From: Cristatella mucedo
Lineage: Eukaryota; Bryozoa; Phylactolaemata; Cristatellidae
NCBI GenBank assembly: GCA_009760855.2
Contig: WPIO01000081.1
Coordinates: 1,247,001 to 1,311,000 of the forward strand
Direction of reading: 5' to 3'
DNA: 64,000 bases
Shown here: positions 10,950 through 23,031 of the stretch, piece after piece
How the letters are laid out: every line of letters starts with the position of its first letter
How positions within the stretch are numbered: the first letter of the stretch is position 1
Position numbers and translations under genes: made by a program
The notes under the pieces: model-generated
Database searches by the model: none
Told to the model about the DNA's origin: nothing
What the model saw: only the letters and a program-made list of their open reading frames with translations

Positions 10950-11036
10950 CTCAGCTATGCTTCTCAGCTAGTCTTTGCTGCACGAGATGAAGTCGTCTAG
11001 CTACACCGGGTAGCTACCGAAAGCTGCTTAGGCATT
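10950..11036 (+). mobile_element. LINE-B short fragment
   Basis: Contains 'ctgcacgagatgaagtcgtct' and 'taccgaaagctgcttaggc', matching LINE-B 17118-17168 and the reverse of 11250-11290. It is followed at once by a SINE-1 head. Confidence 0.5.
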
Positions 11037-11142
11037 CAGTTCGTGATGGTCCAGCAGGTAGGCTGCTCACTCTTCACGACCAAGGTCGTAGGTTCGAATT
11101 ATGCAGTGGACGATCCTGTATTTCCAGCAGCAGGCTGTGATG
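11036..11142 (+). mobile_element. SINE-1, head variant 2, truncated
   Basis: tRNA-like head (GTCCAGCAGGTAGGCTGCTC), a GGTTCGAATT B-box and the start of the body (GTGGACGATCCTGTATTTCC). It ends where the GAATG-repeat tail of the minus-strand LINE-B begins, so one element interrupted the other. Confidence 0.65.
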
Positions 11143-11206
11143 ATGAATGAATGAATGAATGTATCTCCGTCAGTAACTCCACAAAGTCATAAAGACCACG
11201 TGGGTG

Positions 11207-12103
11207 TTACGAAGGAGAGTTTTCTATAGCACACTCACAGCCTAAGCGGCTTTCGGTACGCATTCGGTAGCCAACAGACTTCGTCTCATGCAACAAAGAG
11301 AAAGTGGGAAACATAGCAGAGTAGGGAGAGCAGTTGAGGTAGTGAGTAGCGTAGAAGTAGCAGTTCAGGACCGCTGAAAAAGATGTGCCATAGTCGGCAG
11401 TTGGAGAGTAGATGTCGTTGCGTAAGAATTGTGGAAGCGAGTTCCACAGTCTAGGACCTGCAGAGCTAAAGCTTCTGTCACCAACTGTCTTTAAGCGGAG
11501 GAATGGGACAGCTAACTTATTGTGCACACAGGACCGGAGGGCGCGAACAGGCTGAAACTGATCCAGCAGCTCAGCTACGTATGAAGGAGCCAAGCCGTGG
11601 TGGGCCTTGTGGGTCAGCGCAAGAACTTTGCTCTGTATCCTTTGCTCAACCGGCAACCATCCTAGCTCTTTCAGCAAAGGTGACACGTGCTCAAACCGCT
11701 GGGACTTGAAGACCAGCCTTGCAGCCAAATTCATAGTCCACTGTAGTGGCATAATAGCTTTCTTTGGTAGCCCAGCCAAAAGGGAATTACAATAATCAAG
11801 CCGAGACAGAAATAAAGAGCTAGTTAATTTTTTTACAAGCCACTGTGGGAGACAGCTTTTAATCTTGGATAGGGATCGGATGTGATGGCCAGCTGTAGAG
11901 GCAGTCTTCCGAATGAAGCTTTTGAAATTAAGGCAGCTGTCGAACACGACACCTAGATTACGAGCATGTGGTGAAGGTCGCACAATATTATCACCTAATA
12001 GAACAGCAAAGCCTTTTAATCGAGCCATACGCTTAGGGTGTCCTATGAGCAGCAGTTCTGTTTTATTGTCATTTAATTTCAGGAAGTTTTCCGACATCCA
12101 GGA
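11207..12103 (-). pseudogene. LINE-B C-terminal ORF remnant
   Basis: In frame with the RT segment after the TGA: SWMSENFLKLNDNKTELLL, then the conserved post-RT region (LDYCNSLLAGLPKKA, LAARLVFKSQRF, VGDRSFSSAGPRLWNSLP). About 295 codons are open to near the 3' end. The in-frame continuation shows that the only disruption of this 1.4-kb ORF fragment is the single TGA. Confidence 0.88.
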
Positions 12104-12633
12104 TCAAATATCGGAAAGGCAAGCATTCAGTTTCTCAGTTGCTGCAGCAGATTCCGACGGTTTGAATGACAAATACAACTGAGTATCGTCAGCATAGAAG
12201 TGATATTCTATTCCATGGGCCTTAATCACTTTTCCCAGAGGTTGTGTATAAATGGAGAACAGCAAGGGACCCAGTACAGACCCTTGAGGGTCTCCACAGG
12301 TGACCCTTCTCATGTCTGAGACCTGACCCTCACACGACACGGATTGAACACGATCAGACAAGCATGATTTAAACCATACCAGTGCTTCGTCTGCCAGACC
12401 GATCGTTGTTCTCAATCGTTCAAGCAGAACTTCGTGATCAACGGTGTCGAAGGCAGCAGACAGATCTAGCAGAGTTAGGGCAGTGACATTCCCGTTGTCG
12501 TTGCCATGTAGAATGTCATTGCTAACACGGAGGAGAGCAGTTTCAGTCGAGTGCTGCCTCTTGAACCCTGATTGAAATGCTTCTGACATTCCATTATTTT
12601 CAATATGTTCAACTAGCTGCTTAGCAAGGTTCT
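12104..12633 (-). pseudogene. LINE-B RT domain remnant
   Basis: Encodes the palm of a CR1/L2-group reverse transcriptase: FQSGFKRQHSTETALLR, LLDLSAAFDTVDHEVLL, DPQGSVLGPLLFSIY and HFYADDTQLYL, in canonical order. The usual GVPQGS is CGDPQGS here. It ends with the in-frame TGA that replaces an expected Arg codon before SWMSENFLKLN. All catalytic Asp residues are intact. Confidence 0.9.
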
Positions 12634-12640
12634 TCTCTTA

Positions 12641-14194
12641 CTGCACAAGTTAGGCTGTCAAATCAGCTAATGGTTTTTCCATTACGTAAGCATGCTACAT
12701 AAAAATCTCATCCGAAACACCCACTTAGTCTTTTCGGCTTTGCAGAGTAGTGGAAGGAGATACTTTACAGTTCTGTGGACTTGAGACTTTCGATAACTGA
12801 CTTATCGACCTTGCCTGGTAGTAGTACATACACTTCAAGAGCGCCATCAAAACTGCATCCTGCCTGAGCCGCTAGCTGCAGCATGTGCCGCCATGCACGA
12901 GCTGTTGATGAAAAACGACGACGTCAAGGTCGGCTGTTTTAGCATCCTCGCTTATATAGCACAGCAGAGATGCCTCAGCCGAGTATCACTCTGCTTGTAG
13001 CGTACATAAAGAGCAGCCCAGAGCTGGACTCGATCTGACAAACCTAAGGTGGCTAAGTGCATGCATCTTACGCTCCCCTTCCTCCAAGGACCGGCACTCA
13101 CACATGCACAATCTCTGCCTTATAACTGTCGAGCTGTCGCTAAGCACGACCTTGATCGATGCTAGTGCACCCGCTGGGCGGAAACAAGAGAACATTGCAC
13201 GGCTGGTCATTAGGTCGTTGCAGGTCAAGGTTGCAGTCTGCTGAGTTCTTCGACCGACTCCATGCTCCCCCTCCCCCACCCCCACACCCCCCAGTGCAGC
13301 CTCTCACCAAACCTCTAGTTGACGTGAGCCGATTGCCTTACCACAATTGTTTCGTAAGAGTACGATAGTGTAGCCTTCTGCTCACATGTCTCGAGTCATT
13401 ATTATCTCCCAATGCTCGTTGACGTGCACGTGCAAGCACCGTGTGTGCATCAAGCAGACGATGCTCTGCTACTTACCGGCTGGCTGAGCCAGGTCAGCAG
13501 GTCGCATTGCAATGCTCCTCGGCCGTGGCTCCTCGAGACCACGGGCCATCCACTCAGATGCCAATGCGTCTATAAGGGTCTCAGGCCCCCTGTTCTATAA
13601 GTGCTCTGCCTCCAGGCACGCGCTCGTGTTCGTGCTCCAGCTCGGAGAGAGCTGTGTGCACGGCGTGACAGAGCATTCAGCTACCTCGGCCATCTGTCGC
13701 CCTGCCGTGCACACAGCACCAGCACCAGCACCGGTACCAGCACCAGCAGCAGTCACGGCAATGCGTGAGTACACCGTTTCCGAAAACTTGGTAGGGGACT
13801 CAGCCGTTTCTCTCTACCTCGGTAAGCGACAGCAGGCAGCTCAGCTGGGACGGAGGAGACGGCCTCCTGCCGGAGTCAATTACTGGCAGCCTTGGCAACA
13901 GGTGCACCGTGCAAGCCGCGTTCCCCCGGAGGTCCAATTTGCATTCAGCAAGTGGCTGCCAATGTCACTCGGTGAGCTGACAGAGGCACCGCCGCTTGGC
14001 GCTTGCAATTACAGCCGAATGCACTCAGGGACCGATCTTACGGCTGGGAGTCTGAATGGCTGCTGGATGGGTCCTCGGAGTTACCCAAGCAGTTTGGGGC
14101 CGATCGACCCCTGAGCGACAGCTACAAACCAGCCTGCAGTCGGACTAAGTGCCTCATGAACGGCTGCTTTGATGACCGTCGCACGTAACCGAAT
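12641..14194. other. Moderately GC-rich, no recognised gene
   Basis: Contains a C-rich tract at 13264-13292 (a G-quadruplex pattern on the minus strand) and a CACCAG-type repeat at about 13715-13750, which gives a PAPAPVPAPA stretch in a 200-codon plus-strand frame (13512-14114). That frame has no domain I recognise. The rest of its sequence is not low-complexity, so an exon cannot be excluded. Confidence 0.3.
13264..13292 (-). other. G-quadruplex-forming motif
   Basis: The minus strand reads runs of six, five, five and four or more G separated by one to three bases. This satisfies the four-run G-quadruplex pattern. Function unknown. Confidence 0.6.
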
Positions 14195-14420
14195 AACAAT
14201 GATAATATTATACGGTAGTGTATGAAGCACCCCATAGCACCTGAATTCTATGTGCTTACATTTATGAAGCGTGCACGAGTAAGCTGTATCATGCTCAGGC
14301 TAGCATGCCAAAGCAAACATTAAGACACTTTGGGTCACCGGTTAGTTACACCTACGGCTAGCAGCATGCACCGTGTCATGCACAAGAATGCTGGCAATGC
14401 ACACTGGAGCACACAACAAC
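14195..14420 (-). mobile_element. Old LINE-A 3' end
   Basis: Degenerate tail: 'gaagcaccccatagcacctga', 'tgtgcttacattta' and 'gcagcatgcaccgtgtcatgcac' follow the LINE-A hairpin and 3' untranslated region on the minus strand. It is strongly diverged. Confidence 0.5.
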
Positions 14421-14529
14421 AGGTCCACGAGGGCAAAGTTAAACATGACAGGAACCGAACGGCTTAATAGGTTACGGTTATCTGAGGAACAGGCACTTCA
14501 TCGGTCAGGCAGCAGACTGTCACACATTG

Positions 14530-15010
14530 AATGACGATAAAGCCAGTTTTGTGCAAACCTTGGGCGACTCGGAAAGTGGAAAGCTTAAGGCTCAAAATCG
14601 GGTCAGCCATTATAACTCCACGGCAGTTGGGTGAAATCTAGGTGTCATGTTAGAAATTGACCTTTCACTAGACGACCATATCAGCTCTGCAATCAATTTA
14701 GCCTACTTTCAGCTACGAAATGTTAACCTAGCATAACAGTTTGAGCCTGCAGGGATACCGTATCCAAGTTGACACAGATTCCCATTCAAGTAGTTACATG
14801 GCAGTGACAAGCAATGCAGCCTTGAATGAAGACTTCAAGACTTTGTCACTCACTTTAGGTTCCCTCATTCTCTTGCTCCGGCCTGCCTATAGGAGGTACT
14901 CTCCCACCACGATAGGCATCTTACCACCCGCTCTTTTGACTCAAATCGCTTAGCCTTTAACCAACCTCAAATTATTTGGAGGCTGCCTTTAGTTTGTTGC
15001 TCCTCAAAGT
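14530..15010 (+). mobile_element. LINE-A fragment, degenerate
   Basis: Matches LINE-A from 'gatgacgataaagcc' (DDKT region) through 'ctaggtgtcatgttag', 'gacctttcactagacgacca' (DLSLDDH) and 'tttaggttccctcattc' to 'ggctgcctttagtttg'. Heavily mutated, with an internal deletion after 14730. Confidence 0.75.
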
Positions 15011-15819
15011 GATTTCAACACGAAGGACACAGTGGTATCTATACAATCTTTTGAAATGTATCGCTAAGCTATCGTGTAATGCAGACCAGTATTTTACAGC
15101 AGCTCCAGGCAGCCAGGCACCAGCAAGTCCTAGAATAAGACTTAACTTTTTATGGAAGTTTCTGTTTGCTCTAAATTAGATTATGCATAACCTGTTAGTT
15201 TACAATAATGACTAGCACTTTCTAGCAAACCAGTCGAGACGGGAAGCTGCTGGTCTGCTGTGAGGTTCAATAGCTAAACTGCTTTGCATTGTCTCTTTTT
15301 GTCCCCACCCTGTCGCTTGAAGATACCAGTGAATGTAATCCATCGTACTGGGAGCCCCAATACTGGCGTCCCAGGAGAACCTTAAGAACAGATGAACAAA
15401 TGCCCGTCGTTGTCGAAAGAATCGCTCGATTGTGCTTGCTTCAAAAATTTGCTTTGGAATGGCAACTCTCTGGTGCTCCGCCCGCGAGCCTATGTACTTG
15501 CAAACATGCCGGTACACGTCAGTCGTAGGCACATCAACAGGAGTCAGTAATAGGATCCCCCACCCCCATCGGGACCGATCCAAAGGAGCTTGCCCGGCAG
15601 CTGAACACCTGTGAAGCCTGCACTGACTTCTTATCGGCAGGCTCGAGCCTGTGAGCGAAGTAAGGATTCCAGCCGCTGGATAATTCGTCTACGGTGCCTA
15701 TGCTTCTACGGTGCCTGGACTTTTCCGTCGACTGACGTCCCGACAGCCCCCGACTCGACGACACTTGAAAAGAAGCCGGAAGCCATCTCTTTGCTCACGG
15801 CATTCGATCCCGCAGCGGA
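15011..15819. other. No recognisable gene
   Basis: Open frames of 70-123 codons occur on both strands (for example 15212-15583 minus) without recognised motifs. Confidence 0.3.
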
Positions 15820-15960
15820 GAGTTGCCTTTCTATCGTCGGCGACAGAAGATCCCGATCTGTGAATCCTAGACTGTGGAACGTACTTCGATAATTGGAGCG
15901 AAACGACATCCAAACTCCGGCTGCCGACCGTGGTACGTCATTTTCAGCCATCCCGAGCTA
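15820..15960 (+). mobile_element. LINE-B fragment
   Basis: Encodes VGDRRSRSVNPRLWN and, after a stop, NDIQTPAADRGTSFSAI, aligned with LINE-B VGDRSFSSAGPRLWN and NDIYSPTADYGTSFSAV at 11360-11500. It may extend upstream toward 15770. Confidence 0.7.
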
Positions 15961-16814
15961 GTAGTTCCGTATATTAGTATCCATAATATTCCTTACGACT
16001 TTTTAGTACAACTTTAGTCAACAGGGCTTAAGCAGCTTTAGAAGGTTTTCCAAGTCCTAGTGGTTGTAAGAGAATACTAATGAAGCTGATTTCTATCGGC
16101 TCATTGGATTCAACGTTCTGTCTAACGCTGAGCACTTGAAATATATACAGTTTCACAAGCTTAGCAGTAACTAGAAAATATAGCCATGCCTCAGATCAAA
16201 ATACTGTAATCTAAATTGAAATATCTGGCATGTAAATAATAGTAAAGAGTGGTAATTGGACGATGTTCCGAAAAAATAGACCGATATAACTTTGAAAGTA
16301 CGTTTCGAACTTTAAAGCGTCACGTAAAAGTATATCGCTGCAATTGTTTTAGTCGGCACATATGACCAAGGGTTAAGTGAGAAATCCGCAAAGAGAGAAC
16401 CAGCCAAGGTTGGAAAAACCAACGTTAGAAAGCAATACGCTTTGATAAAACAATGTATGTGGAATAAAATAGAGAGGACAGTGATTAGAATATATGCATT
16501 ATTCTCGCGGACGACAATGAGAAAAAATAGTTTATCAATAAAAAATCTACCATCAAAACTTGGTGCAAGCATGATTTTCTTTAAGCTATAAGAACATTCT
16601 GAATAAAAAAATCTAAAAACTTATTTCCTGTTTATTTAAAAATACTTTTCATATTTCTTTCTACAAAGATTCTGCCATGTTGAACAAGAACTGCATGACT
16701 ACCCTCACTGGGGCGGTCTCACCAGCTAAATCTGCTAGCACTCAAGTCACTGCCTCCAAAGCAAAGAGTTTGAGTTTTTGTGATTTTTCACTGGTCTAGG
16801 ATATTATAAGTTCA
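15961..16814. other. AT-rich, no features seen
   Basis: AT-rich sequence with many stops in all frames. No element landmarks. Confidence 0.5.
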
Positions 16815-17245
16815 TAAGCTGACCCACGAGGCCCGCCACGGCTTGGTTCCTCCATACCTAGCTGAACTGCTGCACCAGTTTGAGCCTCCTCGTGCCCACA
16901 GGTCCTGTGTGGACAACACAATAGTTGTTCCGTTCCTCCGCTTAAACACCGTTGTCGACAGAAGCTTTAGTAGGCCCACGATTCTTACGCAATCACAGCT
17001 GCTCTCCTACTGCCGACTATGGCTCATCCTTTCCAACGGTCCTGAGCTGAAACTTACATGCTGCTCACTACCTCAACTGCTCTCCTGACTCTGCTTCCCA
17101 CTTTTTCTTAATTGCGTGAGATGAAGTCTGTTGTCTACCGAATGCGTACCGACATCCGCTTAGGCTGTGAGTGGGCTGTACACAGCTCTGCTCCATATCG
17201 CCTTCTTTCGTAGTCTTTGCGGTTTTGTGGAGTTGCAGACGTAGA
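16815..17245 (+). mobile_element. LINE-B 3' fragment
   Basis: Starts 'ctgacccacgaggcccgcca' (LTHEARHGLVPPYLAELL, matching LTHKAHHGLAPSYVAELL) and runs to the LINE-B 3' end ('gtctttgcggttttgtgg'). The stretch 'cttaggctgtgagtgggct' and the Met-Arg-Thr segment match 11230-11290. About 50 bp are missing after GDRSFS relative to the 11139-12640 copy. Confidence 0.85.
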
Positions 17246-18011
17246 TAGATTATATTATCTGCCATGCATTGCTATCGCAATGTCTTCTTTGAAGAGACAT
17301 GAGGGGAATAATGAGCTGCCACAAAAGTCAGATTTGAGAGATTTTTTAATCTTTGCAGTAAATCTTACGTGGCGTTGCAGGCCAATTACCACTGATATTA
17401 GCTACAATACAAGTCCAGTCCTAAACTATGTTGCTTGCCTGCTATTCTTTAAAACAGTAGCCAGCAGTTTTGGTATAATGAGTCTTTGGATGCTAGGATT
17501 TCTTTTCGGTGATCGTATCGAAAATGCGACGGAGCTTGTGGGTAAATCAGGAATTCTTAATTTCGTGCGTTTTTCGATCGGAACCTACTGGCATCAAGGA
17601 TAAGCGGCTTGTCTAAGCGTCTTAGATTCAAAGCCAATCTGACAGTCATTTATTTAGCAATTGTTGTGGAGGGCTGCAAAAACCGGGCCAGCCCGCTAAA
17701 AGGAGGTTTGCAGTAGTCCAGCACAGAGAAATCCGGAAGTTTAGTCTACATCAGGTCTGTTAGTGTCGAGTCTTTCTTGCATTCCGATAGCGAGCGCCAC
17801 TAGAGTTTCTTGTCCCATGCACGACTCTACTCTGAAAGCCATTCTTGCAAACAACGTATGCGAAAATCGATTCAGCTAAGACCTGTTTAAAGCCTATCCG
17901 TTTGATGTTTGACCGTAGCGCGTAAGAAATTACGCACCTACGGATATCTTAACGCTTGTCGCATCGGGCTGCTGGGTCTGCCACGCCGGCGGTAGCGCTA
18001 GATGCGATCCG
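17246..18011. other. No confident feature
   Basis: A minus-strand stretch at about 17640-17740 reads LDYCKPPFSGLARFLQ, resembling the LDYCNSLLAGL block of CR1/L2 LINEs. It may be a remnant of a third LINE family, but too little is preserved. Confidence 0.3.
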
Positions 18012-20225
18012 TGCGCACCTATTATCGCTTCATTATCGTTGTTCAAATGCATTCCACGATGTCATCGCAGTTGCCGAGATCCGTAAATTATGCAATACCG
18101 AAAGAAAAGCGCCTCGGTGGCCGGGCCGCGAGCTGAGACGCCGCCGCTCGTTTGGCGGGACCTGCGAGCTGAGTACCGGCTCGTTCGATATCCTAGTGTT
18201 GTCTCGAACCACTCAGTGCGTTCTCCCTCACGCGTTACTGTAAATCTCTCTGACTTGGTGGTAATCACGCGTGCTATGCGTCCGGCGGCCAAGCTTAAAA
18301 GCTTTCTTTGGAATCCTCGCTCATTGTGCAATTAACCCCTATTAATAAGAGACCTTGTTTCTGACAAAAGGTCTTGACCCGCTCGCCTTGACTGAACCTT
18401 ACTAAAATCAGTAAACTTCCCTACAATTAAAAATGCAACACCGACTGGTTTCTTCTTCTTTCACACCCCTAGATCAAGCGAAGCTATTTGAGGAGTCAAT
18501 GTTATCTCAGGCTCAAACTTCGACTTCAAGCCGTTGGAGGCACCCTCGAAGTAGTCTTTCAAACCTATTATTTCGATTTCAATTGACAAGTAGCTGCCGA
18601 TCGTGGTAGCAGTCTATCACCCCCAGGTACCAAGTTTTCCTTTAACTTTTATTTCTCTGGTCTTATTTCGATTCTGTGTACGACTAATCAATCTTTCATC
18701 ACTATGGATGATTTAAGCGTTCATTTTGATAACTTATCCGACGGCCTCAGCCCTGAATTTCGCACCTTGAATGATGAGTTTTCTCTTGTGGCTCATTTGC
18801 ATGGCCCTACTCACATCAAGGGTCGCACGTTTGACCAAATTTTCTCCTACAACTGCAACTTATCATTACCAATTAAAACCAAGTTCTGCTTATGTGACAT
18901 AACAAGGCTGTCCGTGCGATAAGATCTGCTTCGCCTCTGCTGCTCATTCCCTCTTCTGACCTGTCATCATTGATAGATTGCTACAACCCGATGCAAGCTG
19001 GCAAACTCGACGAGTTTGCAGCCCTGACTAAGCACACTGTTCGCCCTTACCCAGAGGGCCTATGGTTTACCACAGACATTAAACTAGCTGATTCTACTGA
19101 GTGTAAGCTTGAAAAACATACATAGAATCAAGACTGACTGTCCATCAAGAGGCATGAGAGAATTACTATCGATCGTATCAATCGATCCTAGCAAAGGTCA
19201 ATGCTGGCTTCTATACAACCATTGGTGAAGCACATATACACAATTCAAAAAGAAGGCTGATTTCGACCATTGACTGTCTCTGTAAACGCTTCCAAGTCAG
19301 CACTTTATCTAGTGATCCCTGTGACTATCTAGCTGATCTCTTCTCTAGCTCATTTGTCAAAAGATAGACAAGATTAGGGAGTCCACGCTTTAGATGGCAG
19401 CATTCCCATTGAATCCTGTCCCTTAATTCCAGCAGAACCTCAAGCCAGCACGTCTCCTGTTGAACCTGCATGAAATCTAGGTCGTGTTTCAAAGTGACCT
19501 TTCATTAGACGACCACATCAACTCAACAGTTAAGTTCACCAACGTTCAGATGCATAGCATTGCCGAAATTCGGGCTTCTTTTGATGGGGATACCAAATCT
19601 AAGTTGCTCAGTGCATTGGTGACATCCCATCTTGAATTCTGTAACTCACTGCTTGCTGGCCTACCAGCCTGTGAAATCGGGCACTTACTGCTTCTGCAAA
19701 ACTCTGCAGCTAGGCTTGTCTGACGCGAGCTTCGTAGTAGCCATATCACACCGCTTCTCGCCGACCTACACTGACTCCCAGTCAAGCAACGCACCGACTT
19801 CAATGTGTTGTCACTCACTTTTAGGTCCCTTCATTGTTTGGCTCCAGCCTATCTATCAGACCTACTGTCAAACCAGACCAAGCATCGAACCATCAGCGTT
19901 TCGGATTGTCATCATTTACCTATATCCCGTACAAACGTCAATTCATTTGGAGACTGTGTCTTTAGTTCGCATGCATCCAAAGCCTGGATACTCGACCTGC
20001 AGAGCTCCCCAGCTGAAACTGTGAATGCTGCCACTAACCATACTTGCACGATGACCCTGTGCATGTTATCTTTACCACTTTATTCTTGTTGTTTATTGAG
20101 AATGCTACCACTAACCGTTCGATCGTGATTGCTTTGCAGCAAATTTGAAGTGCCTAGAAAGAGATTGAGTTCTCTGAGGGCGCTATACCAAATGTATTAT
20201 TATTATTATTAGTAGTAATATTATT
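18012..20225 (+). mobile_element. LINE-A copy with endonuclease but RT deleted
   Basis: The first 950 bp align to the reverse strand of 31725-32700: a 5' region ('attatcgcttcattatcg', 'aattatgcaataccgaaag'), then endonuclease start ('tttggaatcctcgctcattg'), then the end of the endonuclease (HGPTHIKGRTFDQIFSYNC at 18795-18850). 18960-19450 is the linker between endonuclease and RT (WFTTDIKLADST, DYLADLFSS). At about 19453 the sequence jumps to the post-RT region (CTCCTGTTGAA, FQSDLSLDDHIN) and continues to the hairpin and ATT tail at 20225. RT motifs A, B and C are absent. Confidence 0.85.
18704..18922 (+). pseudogene. LINE-A endonuclease C-terminal remnant
   Basis: A 72-codon stretch: DNLSDGLSPEFRTLNDEFSL, then VAHLHGPTHIKGRTFDQIF. 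The PTHxxGxTxDxIF block is the C-terminal signature of apurinic-like endonucleases of CR1/L2 LINEs. The upstream GDFN-type catalytic motif is mutated here (MDDLSVHF). Confidence 0.75.
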
Positions 20226-20312
20226 ATCAAGTCCTCCGCCAGCCATTGCAGTAAGTAACCTCAGATCCTGGAAAGGAAGCAATTTTATGTAACGCTTTAG
20301 CTAAGAAAGTAA

Positions 20313-20450
20313 AGAGTAGCTGATTAAACAGCCTCATTTGTACACGGAAAGAAGAGTCTTAGCTTTCATAATTATGCTTGCACTAGAATACAGAGAATAG
20401 ATAGTGCAAGACTCGAGCCCACGACCTGAGCTGTGAAGTGAGAGCAACAA
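20313..20450 (-). mobile_element. SINE-1, diverged
   Basis: On the minus strand: remains of the head, a GTGGGCTCGAGTC B-box, a disrupted body and the 3' end 'aggctgtttaatcagctac'. More diverged than the 937-1118 copy. Confidence 0.65.
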
Positions 20451-22152
20451 TGGAGAGAAAAGGTCTCGTGGTTTTAGCAGCAGTATTCTAAGCAAATTTG
20501 TCTGGTGATGAAGTCTGGTGATCATTAAGGAGCACTCTGATTACGAGCAAAAGACAATGGCTTCTTTACTGGGAATCGATTTAAAGCTTAATTCCCCCTG
20601 ACTTCCACTGTACATTCTTTGTTATGAGGAGAAATTTGATTTCATAACAATTTGATAAAAAAGAAGCTGCCAGCGAGCAGTGCCAATGAAGAAGACGTTG
20701 CCAACCAGTGGAACGGTCTGAGCAGCCATATTGGAGCAGATCTGCCTGTAGTTCGGCATGAGCAGGTGAGCACCAAAAAGTGCTAATCCGGAAGCAAAAC
20801 CTTGATCGGGATCCACTTTCAGAATTGCGTCAGAAACATTGCATTTTGTCAGCAGCTTTAACACTGACTTGCGGAAAACATTATTTGTCGAAACAGTATA
20901 TGGTCATGTCAATATCTCGCTTCACTGCAACTTGAAAAAAACATTCAAAGTGAATAGACCCAAGTGGATGGAGCAACAAGAAAAAGAGAAAAACAGCCCC
21001 CATGGCGACCCCTAGGGCTAACTAGCAAGGCACGATAAGACCGTAAGCTCATTGGGCTATGCTTCGTTTCTATCCGCTGCCGCTCTGCAGACTCGGGAAG
21101 TGAGGCCAGCATCTTCCAGTGTGGGTTTTTTCCTAGAATTCGACTAGACGCTTCTCGAGTGGAATTGTCCAGTCGCAGTCGCGCCGATATCTGCCTGCGG
21201 TAGCGCTTCACGAACGAACCCTCGACGAAATGTCTCTGCAGCAAAAGTAAAACGTTGACTGCACCGAAACACTGCGGTGCAAATACCCAGCTGTTCAACT
21301 GTGGCCATCGACCATCGACCATTGGCCTTTCTTCACACGCCGAGGCATGTTTGACATTTTTCAATACTGCATAGAGCCTTCTCCTGGTTACGCTGGGATG
21401 GGGTCGGGCTTGAACCGGCGAGGGAAGCTATCCTGAACATGCCGGATCTACATCGAGGTGATGGTCTTCAAAGGAATCACTCTAAGAATGGACGCCGTCC
21501 AATGGCCGCTCGGGTCAGACTGAGCACGTGGAGCTCCTTAGGGTAAATGGATACTGCTGAGCTGCGGAAAGGGCAGCACCAAAATTGAAGTATTGCTTAT
21601 TGCGCCACCTAGCGGCTCGGCGAGCATTTAGGGCCCATAGCTGCCTGCAGGAAGCTGCAGTCAGAAATAGGAAAAGCATTAGGCGCGCCTATAGCGAATC
21701 AATGGCTGAGCAGCAACCAATAATTGATCCAGGGTGGCAAGTCGGAGCTGCTTGATTGAACGTAAAGCCTGCGAGTAAGAAAGTAGAAGCTTCCGATACG
21801 ATCGATGTCCTGCTACGAGTTGGGACGAATACATTTATTGAGTGGAAGTCGGCTCGTATGACTTCAGATTAAGCTCTGAACATATGTCAAGTTAAGACGC
21901 TCCTCGAAGCTACAGCCTTCTAACAATCTCAATCGAGGATATCAATGTTCGGTCACGCATTGCTAGGTCCCCGAATCCTCTTGCTCTGGCTTAACTACCC
22001 GGATGTACGTGACTAATTGACTCTTCTTTCGCGTCATGTGCTCCCGACTCTCGACGTCGTTTCGCTGAGCTTCTAACAAACCTCAGAAATCCTGCAGTAA
22101 GCATACCATGCCTAGCCATGTTCCTAGCCACTAAAGCCTAGAACTCTAAGCA
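20451..22152. other. No confident gene
   Basis: Includes minus-strand frames at 20622-20864 (described separately) and 20945-21364. The latter (139 codons, with RHFVEGSFVKRYRRQISARL) has protein-like composition but no recognised family. No splice structure is evident. Confidence 0.3.
20622..20864 (-). other. Unrecognised hydrophobic ORF
   Basis: An 80-codon minus-strand frame with two hydrophobic stretches, around GLALFGAHLLMP and TVPLVGNVFFIGTA. The pattern faintly recalls small membrane proteins of the TMEM256/DUF423 type (LAL…P…G…F.GT), but spacing and key residues do not match well. It may be a decayed exon or chance. Confidence 0.15.
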
Positions 22153-22318
22153 ATACTAGCTGATTTAATGGCCTCGTTTCTATAGCGGTAGAAGAGCATT
22201 TAATGGCTGTCGCCGCCGCTTGCTATTTGAAATAAAGGATCGCCCACCGCAGAAATCGAACGCACGACCTGGGTGTGAGCTCCTGGGCTGTCAGAGCCTT
22301 AAACTATACCACATGTCA
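22153..22318 (-). mobile_element. SINE-1, diverged head
   Basis: Minus-strand copy: 3' end 'ggccattaaatcagctagta' and body 'aatagcaagcggcggcgac', with 'gggcgatcctttatttc' retained. The B-box region reads GTGCGTTCGATTTC and the A-box side is degraded. Confidence 0.75.
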
Positions 22319-23031
22319 CCACGATATTCACTGACTTAAGTTAGTATGCAATCCTACCATGAGCATATGCATCTCCTTCATTTGTTAATGTGTACTATGC
22401 TTCCTTTTCTGTCTCCACGGAGTCCTCTAGAAAGAGATTTACTTCGATTCGGGTAATGTACGAATATTTTTTATTCTGTCAAATATTCTGCTTTGATTTA
22501 CAGGATTTGGAGCTCTAGGGCTGCGTTAAAAACTTTCAGAAGTCAGCTGCCCGACTGAGGAGTTAGCGAGTGCCGTCACAGCCTCAATCTGTGTAAGTCC
22601 TGACTTTTCTCGTCTTCATGACCCGGCAGGCATTTCAATTCCTTTAATGGAACCTGTGGCATTGAAGTAATCTTGACTTAGATCTCGACGATCGCTCTCT
22701 CTGCACATGCACACCTTTCGCTGAGTGCTCGGGATCTTTCGTCCACCACCAGTGGGGCCAGTGGCGACAAATATCGGCCAAATAACTATGCGAATGCAGT
22801 AATGCTGGACGCGTTGAACAGCGTTGGGAAGTCAGGATGGAGAGAGGTCTGAAATCTACATGGGAAGCGGTTAGTCGTTCGAAATGTAAGGTTAGTTGTG
22901 GCGTAAGCGCTATCATCGCTTCAGGCACCAGATTGCCGTGCTGAGTGGATGATTAGGAAAAAAGGATCACTGGCCTCTGATGGTGCGCCGACGAGCGCAC
23001 GATCGCCGGCTGGGAGCTTACTAGCTGCAGC

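Larger units (their letters stand above)
11139..12640 (-). mobile_element. LINE-B, best copy, 1.5 kb
   Basis: CR1/L2-like LINE distinct from LINE-A. The 3' end at 11139 carries a short (GAATG)-type tail (CATT repeats on the element strand) instead of ATT repeats. The ORF keeps RT motifs A (AAFDTVDHEVLLERL), B (GDPQGSVLGPLLF) and C (FYADDTQLYL), then LKLNDNKTELLL, LDYCNSLLAGLP and LGWLPVEQRIQSK. It is truncated in the RT at about 12640 (upstream residues KQLVEHIENN are present). One in-frame TGA at about 12104-12106 splits the frame. Confidence 0.92.

Noticed and set aside
13512-14114. 200-codon plus-strand ORF
   Set aside because: Contains a CACCAG-repeat peptide and no known family. Kept only as a note because an exon cannot be excluded.
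17550-17920. Third LINE family (minus strand)
   Set aside because: Only one short block (LDYC…) is recognisable, which is not enough to define an element.
20622-20864. TMEM256-like membrane protein gene
   Set aside because: The similarity is only a loose spacing of hydrophobic and Gly/Phe residues; a naming would be guesswork.
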